Under the pieces are notes generated by a model. The model had not been told where the DNA came from. It worked only from the letters and a program-made list of their open reading frames with translations, and ran no database searches. Positions 1 to 6,470 of a DNA stretch of 7,296 bases are shown piece by piece; positions within the stretch are counted from its first letter, which is position 1, and each line of letters begins with the position of its first letter. The translations under genes and the position numbers were made by a program. The DNA is taken from positions 1-7,296 of the forward strand of contig JAYWHJ010000275.1 of assembly GCA_043777795.1 (NCBI GenBank), read 5' to 3'. This DNA comes from JAAFIP01 sp043777795. GTDB taxonomy: Bacteria > Pseudomonadota > Gammaproteobacteria > Burkholderiales > Burkholderiaceae_C.

Positions 1-1250
1 AGGCCGACCGCGAAGCCAAATACGTCAAACTCGCCGACGAGGCAGTGTGTATTGGCCCTGCGCCCTCGGCCCAGAGCTACATGAACATGCCGGCCATCAT
101 CTCCACCGCCGAGGTCACCGATGCCGAGGCCATTCACCCGGGGTACGGCTTTTTAAGTGAAAACGCCGATTTTGCCGAGCGGGTAGAAAAATCGGGCTTT
201 AAATTCATCGGCCCCACGCCCGACTCCATCCGCACCATGGGTGACAAAGTCTCGGCCAAGCAAGCCATGATCAAAGCCGGTGTGCCCTGCGTACCCGGCT
301 CCGAGGGCGAGCTGCCTGATGATCCGGTGCAGGTCAGAAAGATTGCCAAAGCGGTGGGCTATCCCGTCATTATCAAGGCTGCTGGCGGCGGCGGTGGGCG
401 CGGTATGCGGGTGGTGCACACCGAGGCGGCCTTGGTCAACGCAGTCACCATGACCAAAGCCGAGGCGGGCGCAGCCTTTAACAACTCGGCCGTGTATTTA
501 GAGAAGTTTTTGCAAAACCCACGCCACATCGAAATCCAGATCCTGGCAGACCAGTACAAAAACGCAGTGTATTTGGGTGAGCGCGATTGCTCGATGCAGC
601 GTCGCCACCAAAAAATCATCGAAGAAGCGCCCGCCCCAGGCATTCCGCGCAAACTGATCGAGAGAATCGGCGAGCGCTGCGCCGCTGCCTGCAAGAAGAT
701 CGGCTATCGGGGCGCAGGCACATTTGAGTTCTTGTATGAAAACGGCGAGTTCTACTTTATAGAGATGAACACCCGCGTGCAGGTCGAGCACCCGGTCACC
801 GAATGGATCACTGGCATCGACATCGTGCAGACGCAAATTCGCGTGGCGTATGGCGAGAAACTGCCCTTTACCCAGCGGCAAGTCCAGCTTAAAGGCCACG
901 CCATTGAGGTGCGCATCAACGCCGAAGACCCCTATAAATTTACCCCCAGCCCCGGCCGCATCACGCTGTGGCATCCGCCCGGCGGCCCCGGTGTGCGGGT
1001 CGATTCGCACATCTACACTAACTATTTTGTACCTCCCAACTACGACAGCATGATCGGCAAAATCATCGTCTACGGCGACACCCGCGAGCAAGCCCTGGCG
1101 CGCATGCGCACCGCGCTGGAAGAAACCGTGGTGGAGGGTATCCAAACCAATATCCCGTTGCACCGCGACATGATGGTGGACGCCAAGTTCGTGCAGGGCG
1201 GCACCAACATTCACTACTTGGAAGAGTGGCTGAAAACCCACAAGCGCTAG
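1..1250 (+). CDS. accC: Biotin carboxylase subunit of acetyl-CoA carboxylase, 5' end missing
   Basis: Catalyses ATP- and bicarbonate-dependent carboxylation of biotin on the carrier protein AccB, the first half-reaction of malonyl-CoA formation in cytoplasmic fatty-acid synthesis. The frame is open from base 3 and already reads ADREAKYVKLADEAV, which matches E. coli AccC from about residue 35, so roughly 34 N-terminal residues lie left of the window. A GTG at 45 is inside the gene and is not the start. Visible landmarks are IHPGYGFLSEN, the ATP-grasp glycine loop GGGGGRG (384-404), RDCSMQRRHQK with the His and Lys of the active site, and MNTRVQVEHPVTE, whose Arg (codon 774-776), Gln and Glu are the biotin/bicarbonate residues. 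The C-terminal GGTNIHYLEEWL is also typical. No key residue is missing. accB would be expected just upstream. prmA follows after 13 bases, suggesting one transcript. Confidence 0.97.
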   Translation, partial: ADREAKYVKLADEAVCIGPAPSAQSYMNMPAIISTAEVTDAEAIHPGYGFLSENADFAERVEKSGFKFIGPTPDSIRTMGDKVSAKQAMIKAGVPCVPGSEGELPDDPVQVRKIAKAVGYPVIIKAAGGGGGRGMRVVHTEAALVNAVTMTKAEAGAAFNNSAVYLEKFLQNPRHIEIQILADQYKNAVYLGERDCSMQRRHQKIIEEAPAPGIPRKLIERIGERCAAACKKIGYRGAGTFEFLYENGEFYFIEMNTRVQVEHPVTEWITGIDIVQTQIRVAYGEKLPFTQRQVQLKGHAIEVRINAEDPYKFTPSPGRITLWHPPGGPGVRVDSHIYTNYFVPPNYDSMIGKIIVYGDTREQALARMRTALEETVVEGIQTNIPLHRDMMVDAKFVQGGTNIHYLEEWLKTHKR

Positions 1251-1263
1251 GGCATCCCCGACC

Positions 1264-2178
1264 ATGTTTGAGCTCACCCTGCATTGCCCTGAAGACCGCG
1301 TCGAGATTTTGAGCGAAGCGCTCGAGGCCCTGGACGCCCTGAGCGTGAGCGTAGAAGACGCCGACGCGCAAACCCCCGCCGAGCAAGCCCTGTTTGGCGA
1401 GCCCGGCATGCCTCCCCCCAAAGACGGCTGGCAGCGCTCCGTCATCAAGGCGCTATTCGCTACCCAAACGATAGCTGCCAGCGCGGCATCTACCTTAGCT
1501 GTGCAGGATTTCTTTGACAACTGTCGCGTCCTGGGCACCACCGAAGTGGCCGATCAAGACTGGGTGCGCCTCACCCAGTCACAGTTTGCGCCGGTCGAGA
1601 TCACGCCCGAGTTTTGGATCGTGCCGACCTGGCACCAGGCCCCGACAGCGGCGCGCAAGATCATCACCCTCGACCCCGGCCTGGCTTTTGGCACCGGCAC
1701 CCACCCCACCACCCGCATGTGCCTGCGCTGGACAGCGCGGCACGGCGTGCAAGGCCAGCGCGTGTTGGACTACGGCTGCGGCTCGGGCATTCTTGCCATT
1801 GGCGCAGCTCTGTATGGCGCGACCGACATCGACGCCGTAGACATCGACGAAGCCGCCGTGCAGTCGACTAAAGACAACGCGCTGGCTAACCACGTCACAC
1901 TCCACGCAGGCCTGCCCGATGCCGCCCAAGGCCAGTACCACACCGTGCTGGCCAATATTTTGGCCACCCCACTGAAGGTATTGGCACCATTGCTCTGCAA
2001 TTACGTGAAAAAAGCAGGCGTGCAGGGGCAGGGCGCAGCGTCCCCCGCAGGCAATTTGGTGCTGGCCGGTATTTTGGAGCGCCAAGCCGACGAGCTCAAA
2101 GCCGCCTATGCACCGTATGCCCAGCTAGAGGTCGCTGACACCGAAGATGGCTGGATTTTGATGACCGCCAAGCTCTGA
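1264..2178 (+). CDS. prmA: Ribosomal protein L11 methyltransferase
   Basis: SAM-dependent enzyme that methylates ribosomal protein L11 in the cytoplasm. At 304 residues it is slightly longer than E. coli PrmA (293). The N-terminal part (about 1-55, MFELTLHCPEDRVE) is the L11-recognition domain. The class I methyltransferase core carries DPGLAFGTGTHPTT (137-150), the SAM-binding motif VLDYGCGSGILAIG (167-180), the acidic strand AVDID (191-195) and the NILATPL motif (231-237). The ATG at 1264 fits the family N-terminus, but the preceding ggcatccccgacc contains no Shine-Dalgarno sequence, so translation may be coupled to accC 13 bases upstream. Two oddities are seen: a locally AT-richer patch at 1451-1500 (residues 63-79), and an extra Gly/Ala/Gln-rich stretch near residues 251-262 where E. 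coli has only a short turn. Neither breaks a motif. Confidence 0.95.
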   Translation: MFELTLHCPEDRVEILSEALEALDALSVSVEDADAQTPAEQALFGEPGMPPPKDGWQRSVIKALFATQTIAASAASTLAVQDFFDNCRVLGTTEVADQDWVRLTQSQFAPVEITPEFWIVPTWHQAPTAARKIITLDPGLAFGTGTHPTTRMCLRWTARHGVQGQRVLDYGCGSGILAIGAALYGATDIDAVDIDEAAVQSTKDNALANHVTLHAGLPDAAQGQYHTVLANILATPLKVLAPLLCNYVKKAGVQGQGAASPAGNLVLAGILERQADELKAAYAPYAQLEVADTEDGWILMTAKL

Positions 2179-2201
2179 ATCGACTAAAAACCCCTTGAAA
2201 T

Positions 2202-2245
2202 TTGTAGGCGCAGGCTGCGCCAGCGAGTCCCGCATTGCCTACAAT
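2202..2245 (+). promoter_or_regulatory. Candidate promoter with nested inverted repeats before the DUF3426 gene
   Basis: The 74-base gap after prmA holds a -10-like TACAAT at 2240-2245, with no convincing -35 box at 16-18 bases. An 8-base inverted repeat (TTGTAGGC at 2202-2209, GCCTACAA at 2237-2244) has its right arm over this -10. Inside it sits a second hairpin, GGCGCA (2207-2212), loop GGC, TGCGCC (2216-2221). Transcription from TACAAT would begin near 2252, two bases before the ATG at 2254, giving an essentially leaderless mRNA. The repeats are seen directly. Promoter and operator roles are inference. Confidence 0.4.
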
Positions 2246-2253
2246 CGACCTCC

Positions 2254-3279
2254 ATGAGTTTGATTACCCGATGCCCCGCTTGCGGCACCTTGTTCAAGGT
2301 GGTGGCTGACCAACTCAAAATGTCCCAAGGCTGGGTACGCTGTGGCCAGTGCGCAGAGGTCTTTGACGCGCAGGGCCATATGGCCGGCGCAGCGGCTGTG
2401 CCGTCTGCGCCAGCGCCCCTGCAGGCAGAAATCGCCACCGTCGTAGCCGTGCCAGCGCCAGCAGAGCAAACGGCGATGGCTAGCGAACTTACAGCGGCCA
2501 CCGCACCAGTCGCCGCGCCCAGCTCTCTGCCCAGGGCGGCCCTGTCCGACTTCGCAGATAGTAACTGGTACAACACCGTCAATCCGCCAGCGCCCCAGGG
2601 CGATGCAGGCGCAGCAGACGCTGGTACCCCCAGCTCACTGAGCCCCAACCCTAGCGCAGATGAATTGGCGGCAGTAGGCGCTAACTCCTTGCCGGCTAGC
2701 CTGCAGCCTGACCGCACGCAAGCCGCCGTGCCTGCCGATGCGCTTCCAAATTTTGTACGCCAAGCCCAGCGCCAGCAGCGCTGGCAATCGCCTTGGGTGC
2801 GTGCGCTGTTACTGCTGGTTGCGGCGGCGCTACTGGTGGCTCTGGCCGGCCAGATTGCTGTGCAAGAGCGCGACCGTATTGCCTCCCAGGAGCCGCGCGC
2901 GCTGCCCTGGCTCCAAGAGCTGTGCACGGTAATCGGTTGCAGCGTCGGGCCACTCAAGCATATCGAGGCCGTGGTGGTGGACGCATCGAGCTTTAACAAG
3001 CTGCGCACTGACGGCAAGTTGGAACTCTATAAACTCGGTATCAACCTTAAAAACACAAGCGCACTGTCCGTTGCCTTGCCGCACATCGAGCTGAGCCTGA
3101 ACGACGCGCAAGACCAACCCGTGCTGCGCCGCGTCCTGAACCCGGCTGACTTCGGCTCTGCCCAATCGGTGCTGGCACCCGCCGCAGAGCTGGCGGGCAG
3201 CAGTACCATCGCGGTAGACAACAGCCAGTTGGCGGGCGCGCGCATCGCGGGCTACCGGGTATGGGCTTTCTACCCCTAG
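2254..3279 (+). CDS. Membrane-anchored zinc-ribbon / DUF3426 protein
   Basis: Conserved proteobacterial protein of unknown function, 341 residues. Residues 1-38 form an MJ0042-type zinc ribbon with Cys7-x2-Cys10 and Cys30-x2-Cys33 (RCPACGTLF and VRCGQCAEVF). Residues about 43-165 are a low-complexity Ala/Pro-rich linker, probably disordered. A single transmembrane helix lies at about 182-203 (ALLLLVAAALLVALAG), after basic residues (QRQQRW), so the zinc ribbon should be cytoplasmic and the C-terminal part periplasmic. Residues 215-341 match DUF3426, including two cysteines at 224 and 229 that could pair outside the membrane, and the ending GYRVWAFYP. The start at 2254 is fixed by the zinc ribbon beginning at once; no Shine-Dalgarno precedes it. 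It is often found beside prmA in betaproteobacteria. A sensor or anti-sigma-like role is conceivable from the layout, but nothing in the sequence proves it. Confidence 0.9.
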   Translation: MSLITRCPACGTLFKVVADQLKMSQGWVRCGQCAEVFDAQGHMAGAAAVPSAPAPLQAEIATVVAVPAPAEQTAMASELTAATAPVAAPSSLPRAALSDFADSNWYNTVNPPAPQGDAGAADAGTPSSLSPNPSADELAAVGANSLPASLQPDRTQAAVPADALPNFVRQAQRQQRWQSPWVRALLLLVAAALLVALAGQIAVQERDRIASQEPRALPWLQELCTVIGCSVGPLKHIEAVVVDASSFNKLRTDGKLELYKLGINLKNTSALSVALPHIELSLNDAQDQPVLRRVLNPADFGSAQSVLAPAAELAGSSTIAVDNSQLAGARIAGYRVWAFYP

Positions 3280-3324
3280 CGCACTGTAATTTTCTTTTTC
3301 ACTTTTAAAGCAATTGACTCAACC

Positions 3325-4230
3325 ATGTCCTCCATCATCTGCGGCTCGCTGGCTATCGACACCATCCTGACCTTCGAAGGCAATTTTGCCGATCAAATCC
3401 TGCCCGACCAAATCCACAAACTCAACGTCTCCTTCTACGTACCCGGCATGCGCCGCGAATACGGTGGCTGCGCTGGCAATATTGCCTACGGTCTCAAACA
3501 GCTCGGCGGCGTGCCTCTGCCCATGGCTGCTGTGGGGCCCGATGCGCGCGAATACCTGGAGCGTTTTGCCAAAATGGGCATCAGCACCGAGCTCGTAATG
3601 GTCAGGCCCGATAACTACACCGCCCTGTGTACCATCATGACCGACAAGCAAAACAACCAGATCACCGGCTTTCATCCCGGTGCCATGGGCGAGGCGCATC
3701 TCAACGTCATCCCGGCCAACACCAGCGCCAAACTGGGCATCATCGCCCCCGATGGGCGCGACGCCATGTGGCAGCACGCCCAGCAGTTCAAAGAGGCAGG
3801 CGTGTCGTTTATTTTCGACCCCGGCCAGCAACTTCCCGTTTTCAATGGTGACGAGCACAAGCAGCTCATCGGCATGGCCGACTACGTCGCTGTCAACGAC
3901 TACGAAGGCGCTATGCTGGCCGAGCGCACCGGCTGGAGCCTGGCCGAAATCTCAGGCCACGTCAAAGGCCTGGTGGTCACCTTGGGCGAGCAGGGCTGCG
4001 ACGTGTGGGTCAGCGGCGAGAAAACCCATGTGCCGCCAGTCAAAGCCACGGCGGTCGTCGATCCCACCGGTTGCGGTGACGCCTTTCGCGCCGCCTTGCT
4101 CTACGGTATCGAGCGCGGCTGGGACCTGGTGCGCTGCTGCAGATTGGGCAACCACATTGGCGCCATCAAAATAGCCCAGCGCGGCGGGCAAAATTACACT
4201 TTGAATCTGGCCGAACTCGGCATCGCCTGA
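3325..4230 (+). CDS. PfkB-family carbohydrate/nucleoside kinase
   Basis: Ribokinase-fold cytoplasmic kinase of 301 residues. PfkB signature 1 is at 47-62 (GGCAGNIAYGLKQLGG). Signature 2 is at 246-258 (DPTGCGDAFRAAL), with the catalytic-base Asp at 252 in a GCGD version of the usual GAGD anion hole. The substrate-side N-terminus (CGSLAIDTILTF) and the VNDYEGAML segment (190-198) are typical of the adenosine kinase/nucleoside kinase branch often annotated adenosine kinase in betaproteobacteria. A broad-specificity nucleoside kinase is known from Burkholderia thailandensis. The exact substrate (adenosine, inosine/guanosine, or a sugar) cannot be read from sequence. The ATG at 3325 puts the first beta strand directly at the N-terminus; no Shine-Dalgarno is visible in caattgactcaacc. 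The gene lies 45 bases after the DUF3426 gene, in a T-rich gap, and 15 bases before rodA. Confidence 0.9.
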   Translation: MSSIICGSLAIDTILTFEGNFADQILPDQIHKLNVSFYVPGMRREYGGCAGNIAYGLKQLGGVPLPMAAVGPDAREYLERFAKMGISTELVMVRPDNYTALCTIMTDKQNNQITGFHPGAMGEAHLNVIPANTSAKLGIIAPDGRDAMWQHAQQFKEAGVSFIFDPGQQLPVFNGDEHKQLIGMADYVAVNDYEGAMLAERTGWSLAEISGHVKGLVVTLGEQGCDVWVSGEKTHVPPVKATAVVDPTGCGDAFRAALLYGIERGWDLVRCCRLGNHIGAIKIAQRGGQNYTLNLAELGIA

Positions 4231-4245
4231 ACCTCCCCCCCCACT

Positions 4246-5400
4246 ATGTCCTCGGTGTTTGACAAACCCAGCTTGCTGCAGCGCATCATGCCCATGTTCC
4301 AGGGGTTTGACGGGCCCTTGGCTTTTGCCGTGTTTTTGCTGGGCTGCGCAGGTTTGCTCACCATGTATTCCACAGGCTACGATCACGGCTCGCGCTTTAT
4401 GGACCATGGCCGCAACATGCTGATCGCGGCCAGCATCATGTTTGTGGTGGCGCAGATCCCCCCCCAGCGCCTGATGGCTTTTGCCGTGCCTATGTACGTG
4501 CTGGGCGTCACGATGCTGATCGCCGTCGCCGTTTTCGGTATCACCAAAAAAGGTGCCCGCCGTTGGCTGAATCTGGGCATCGTCATCCAGCCCAGCGAGA
4601 TCCTCAAAATCGCCATGCCCCTCATGCTGGCCTGGTGGTTCCAAAAACGCGAAGGCCAGCTACGCCCGCTCGATTTCGCCGTCGCGGGTGTGCTGCTGGC
4701 CATTCCCGTCGGCTTGATCGTCAAGCAGCCCGATCTTGGCACCGCTATTTTGGTCATGTCAGCCGGCCTGTACGTGATATTTTTTGCCGGTTTAAGCTGG
4801 AAGTTGATTGTCCCTCCGCTGGTTGTTGGTGTGCTGGGCGCAGTCGCCTTGGTGATTTTTGAGCCGCAACTCTGCGTCGACGGCTACGATTGGCCGTTGT
4901 TGCACGACTACCAGCAGCAGCGCGTCTGCACCCTGCTAGACCCCTCGCGTGACCCACTGGGCAAAGGCTTTCACATCATCCAGGGCATGATCGCCATCGG
5001 TTCGGGTGGACTGACGGGCAAGGGCTTTATGCAGGGCACCCAAACCCACCTGGAGTTCATCCCCGAACGCACCACCGACTTTATCTTCGCCGCCTACTCC
5101 GAAGAGTTTGGCCTGCTGGGCAATTTGCTGCTTATCGGCAGCTTTATCTTCCTGGTGCTGCGCGGCCTGGCCATTGCGCTGGAGGCTCCCACGCTGTTCT
5201 CCCGTCTGCTGGCCGGTGCCGTCACGCTGATTTTCTTTACCTACGCCTTTGTCAATATGGGCATGGTCAGCGGTATATTGCCCGTCGTGGGCGTGCCACT
5301 GCCTTTCATCAGCTACGGCGGCACCGCCATGGTCACTCTGGGCATGGGCTTGGGCATTTTGATGTCCATCTCCAAGGCCAAACGCTTGGTGCAGTCTTGA
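4246..5400 (+). CDS. rodA: RodA, SEDS-family peptidoglycan glycosyltransferase
   Basis: Inner-membrane polymerase that builds glycan strands from lipid II during cell elongation, working with PBP2 (MrdA) in the Rod complex. At 384 residues it is close to E. coli RodA (370). About ten membrane helices are visible, roughly at 21-42, 57-72, 76-98, 116-132, 142-159, 165-183, 187-207, 286-311, 317-340 and 341-374. The long extracytoplasmic loop (208-280) contains LLDPSRDPLGKGFHIIQ and then LEFIPERTTDFIFA, whose Asp278 aligns with the essential SEDS aspartate. KQPDLGTAIL (160-169) and SGILPVVGVPLPFISYGG (341-358) favour RodA over FtsW. The ATG at 4246 follows an eight-C run (4235-4242) without a Shine-Dalgarno. 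No mrdA or mre gene is visible here; the neighbours are a PfkB kinase and a dehydrogenase. The end overlaps the next gene. Confidence 0.94.
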   Translation: MSSVFDKPSLLQRIMPMFQGFDGPLAFAVFLLGCAGLLTMYSTGYDHGSRFMDHGRNMLIAASIMFVVAQIPPQRLMAFAVPMYVLGVTMLIAVAVFGITKKGARRWLNLGIVIQPSEILKIAMPLMLAWWFQKREGQLRPLDFAVAGVLLAIPVGLIVKQPDLGTAILVMSAGLYVIFFAGLSWKLIVPPLVVGVLGAVALVIFEPQLCVDGYDWPLLHDYQQQRVCTLLDPSRDPLGKGFHIIQGMIAIGSGGLTGKGFMQGTQTHLEFIPERTTDFIFAAYSEEFGLLGNLLLIGSFIFLVLRGLAIALEAPTLFSRLLAGAVTLIFFTYAFVNMGMVSGILPVVGVPLPFISYGGTAMVTLGMGLGILMSISKAKRLVQS

Positions 5401-6350
5401 CCAAGTCTCCCATCGCCATCATCGGCATCGGCAATATGGGCGGCGGCATGGCCAGCAACCTGCTGGCGCGGGGCTACCCCGTATACGTGCATGACATCGA
5501 TGCCACCCGATACGCCTTTTATGAACAAAAAGGGGCTCTGGCGCAACAAAATATTGCGGGAGCAGCTATTAAAAGCATAGTAACCATCATCTGTGTGGTG
5601 GATGCCGGGCAAACCGAGCAAGTGCTGTTTGGCAGCGCCGGCGTGGCGTCCAGCGTGCTACCAGGCCATACCGTGCTGCTATGCCCCACCATCGCCCCGC
5701 TTCATGTCGAGCGCTTTGCCGCCCGGCTGGCGCAGCACGGTATCCACACCATCGATGCCCCCATGTCCGGCGGCCCCGTGCGCGCCGCCGATGGCAGCAT
5801 GAGCCTCATGGTGGCCTGCGCCGACGCGGTGTTTGACCAGCACGCCCAACTGCTGAGCGACCTGTCCTCCAAGCTGTTTCGCATCAGCCAGCGCCCCGGC
5901 GACGGCGCGCGCACCAAGCTGGTGAACAACCTGCTCGCAGGTATCAATTTGGTAGGCGCCGCCGAAGTGCTGGCGCTGGCCCAGCGCATGGGGCTGGACC
6001 TGGCCACCACCCAAAGCGTCATCAACCAGTCCAGCGGGCAAAGCTGGATCGGCAGCGACCGCATGCAGCGCGCCTTGGCGGGCGACTACGCCCCACGCGC
6101 CCACATGACCCTGCTGGCCAAAGACACCGCCTTGGCCGTGCAGGCCGCTCGCCAGCTAGGTTCGGGTAGCGCACCCCGCGCACCGGACGCACCCGACGTA
6201 CCCGACACAGACGCTAGTCTTGCGCCGTACCCCGGCCCCTTGGGCCAGCACGCATCCGACGTGTTTGCAAAGGCCCTGGCCGCCGGCCTGGCCAGCCAAG
6301 ACGACAGCGCCCTGTTTAAGCTTATGCACACCACAGCAGTGGGCAAATAG
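5397..6350 (+). CDS. NAD(P)-dependent beta-hydroxyacid dehydrogenase (HIBADH family)
   Basis: Cytoplasmic oxidoreductase of the 3-hydroxyisobutyrate / tartronate-semialdehyde reductase / L-threonate dehydrogenase superfamily, 317 residues. The N-terminal Rossmann motif is GIGNMGGGMASNLL (10-23). The substrate-binding DAPMSGGP lies at 120-127, and the catalytic Lys174 and Asn178 sit in GARTKLVNNLLAG. The C-terminal all-helical domain carries LLAKDTALAV (239-248) and ends with the usual DDSALFKL. The best start is TTG at 5397, which overlaps the rodA stop (TTGA) and puts the Rossmann strand at residue 6; there is no in-frame ATG before the motif and no clear Shine-Dalgarno, so translation is probably coupled to rodA. 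An extra Pro/Asp-rich loop (about 258-281) is encoded partly by 9-base repeats. The substrate is not determinable; a mucic/sugar-acid or branched hydroxyacid is the family range. Confidence 0.9.
   Translation: MTKSPIAIIGIGNMGGGMASNLLARGYPVYVHDIDATRYAFYEQKGALAQQNIAGAAIKSIVTIICVVDAGQTEQVLFGSAGVASSVLPGHTVLLCPTIAPLHVERFAARLAQHGIHTIDAPMSGGPVRAADGSMSLMVACADAVFDQHAQLLSDLSSKLFRISQRPGDGARTKLVNNLLAGINLVGAAEVLALAQRMGLDLATTQSVINQSSGQSWIGSDRMQRALAGDYAPRAHMTLLAKDTALAVQAARQLGSGSAPRAPDAPDVPDTDASLAPYPGPLGQHASDVFAKALAAGLASQDDSALFKLMHTTAVGK
6171..6206 (+). repeat. 9-base tandem repeats inside the dehydrogenase gene
   Basis: Four adjacent in-frame 9-base units, gcaccccgc, gcaccggac, gcacccgac and gtacccgac, encode APR-APD-APD-VPD. 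They form most of a loop not usual in HIBADH proteins. Units differ by one to three bases. Slippage-type length variation between strains is an inference. Confidence 0.7.
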
Positions 6351-6364
6351 TCACAGAATCGCCC

Positions 6365-6378
6365 GGCAAGCACTTGCC
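6365..6378. repeat. Inverted repeat GGCAAG-CA-CTTGCC, possible operator
   Basis: A perfect 6-base dyad with a 2-base spacer (6365-6370 and 6373-6378) overlaps most of the predicted -35 box of the yegP promoter. Its position 15-28 bases after the dehydrogenase stop would also allow a weak hairpin, but no T-run follows, so a terminator is unlikely. A repressor site is the more natural reading, though unproven. Confidence 0.4.
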
Positions 6379-6402
6379 AATTGAAGCACTTAGGGTTACA
6401 AA
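6374..6402 (+). promoter_or_regulatory. Predicted sigma70-type promoter of yegP
   Basis: The -35 TTGCCA (6374-6379, five of six consensus bases) and -10 TACAAA (6397-6402, four of six) are separated by 17 bases. Transcription would start near 6409, giving a leader of about 62 bases. That leader opens with a small hairpin (GCAGC 6409-6413, loop of six, GCTGC 6420-6424). The gap between the dehydrogenase stop and this gene is the longest on the + strand, which supports a separate transcription unit. Confidence 0.55.
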
Positions 6403-6457
6403 GCCGTTGCAGCCTTGGTGCTGCGCCCAAAAACCGCACCTTCATTCACCCCACCGC

Positions 6458-6463
6458 AAAGGA
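6458..6463 (+). promoter_or_regulatory. Shine-Dalgarno sequence fixing the yegP start
   Basis: AAAGGA sits seven bases before the ATG at 6471. It is the only strong ribosome-binding site before any gene in the window. It decides for this start over an in-frame TTG at 6381, whose extra 30 residues have no family match. Confidence 0.8.
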
Positions 6464-6470
6464 CACTGTC

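Noticed and set aside
45..47. GTG at 45 as the accC start
   Set aside because: AccC similarity continues upstream to base 3, so this codon is internal and the true start is outside the window.
498..1541. Long open frame on the minus strand (347 residues)
   Set aside because: It lies antisense to accC and prmA, both of which have clear family motifs. Its translation shows no recognisable domain and is a by-product of GC-rich codon bias.
2184..3017. Long minus-strand open frame (277 residues)
   Set aside because: It is antisense to the DUF3426 gene. The translation is a Ser/Ala-rich mirror of the Ala/Pro linker and has no motif.
3256..3300. Possible terminator after the DUF3426 gene (GGGTA/TACCC and a T-rich stretch)
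   Set aside because: The stem has five pairs, lies within the coding end, and is separated from the T-rich stretch by about 15 bases.
3280..3324. Promoter in the T-rich gap before the kinase
   Set aside because: TTTAAA is present, but no -35 box at suitable spacing was found, and the TTGACT is too close to the ATG to serve.
3952..4644. Minus-strand open frame (230 residues), rich in His and Gly
   Set aside because: It spans the ends of two well-supported + strand genes. Its His/Gly/Asp richness is the complement of membrane-protein codons.
6381..6470. Upstream in-frame extension of yegP starting at TTG 6381
   Set aside because: The ATG at 6471 has a strong AAAGGA site and matches the E. 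coli YegP N-terminus and length. The extension overlaps the predicted promoter.
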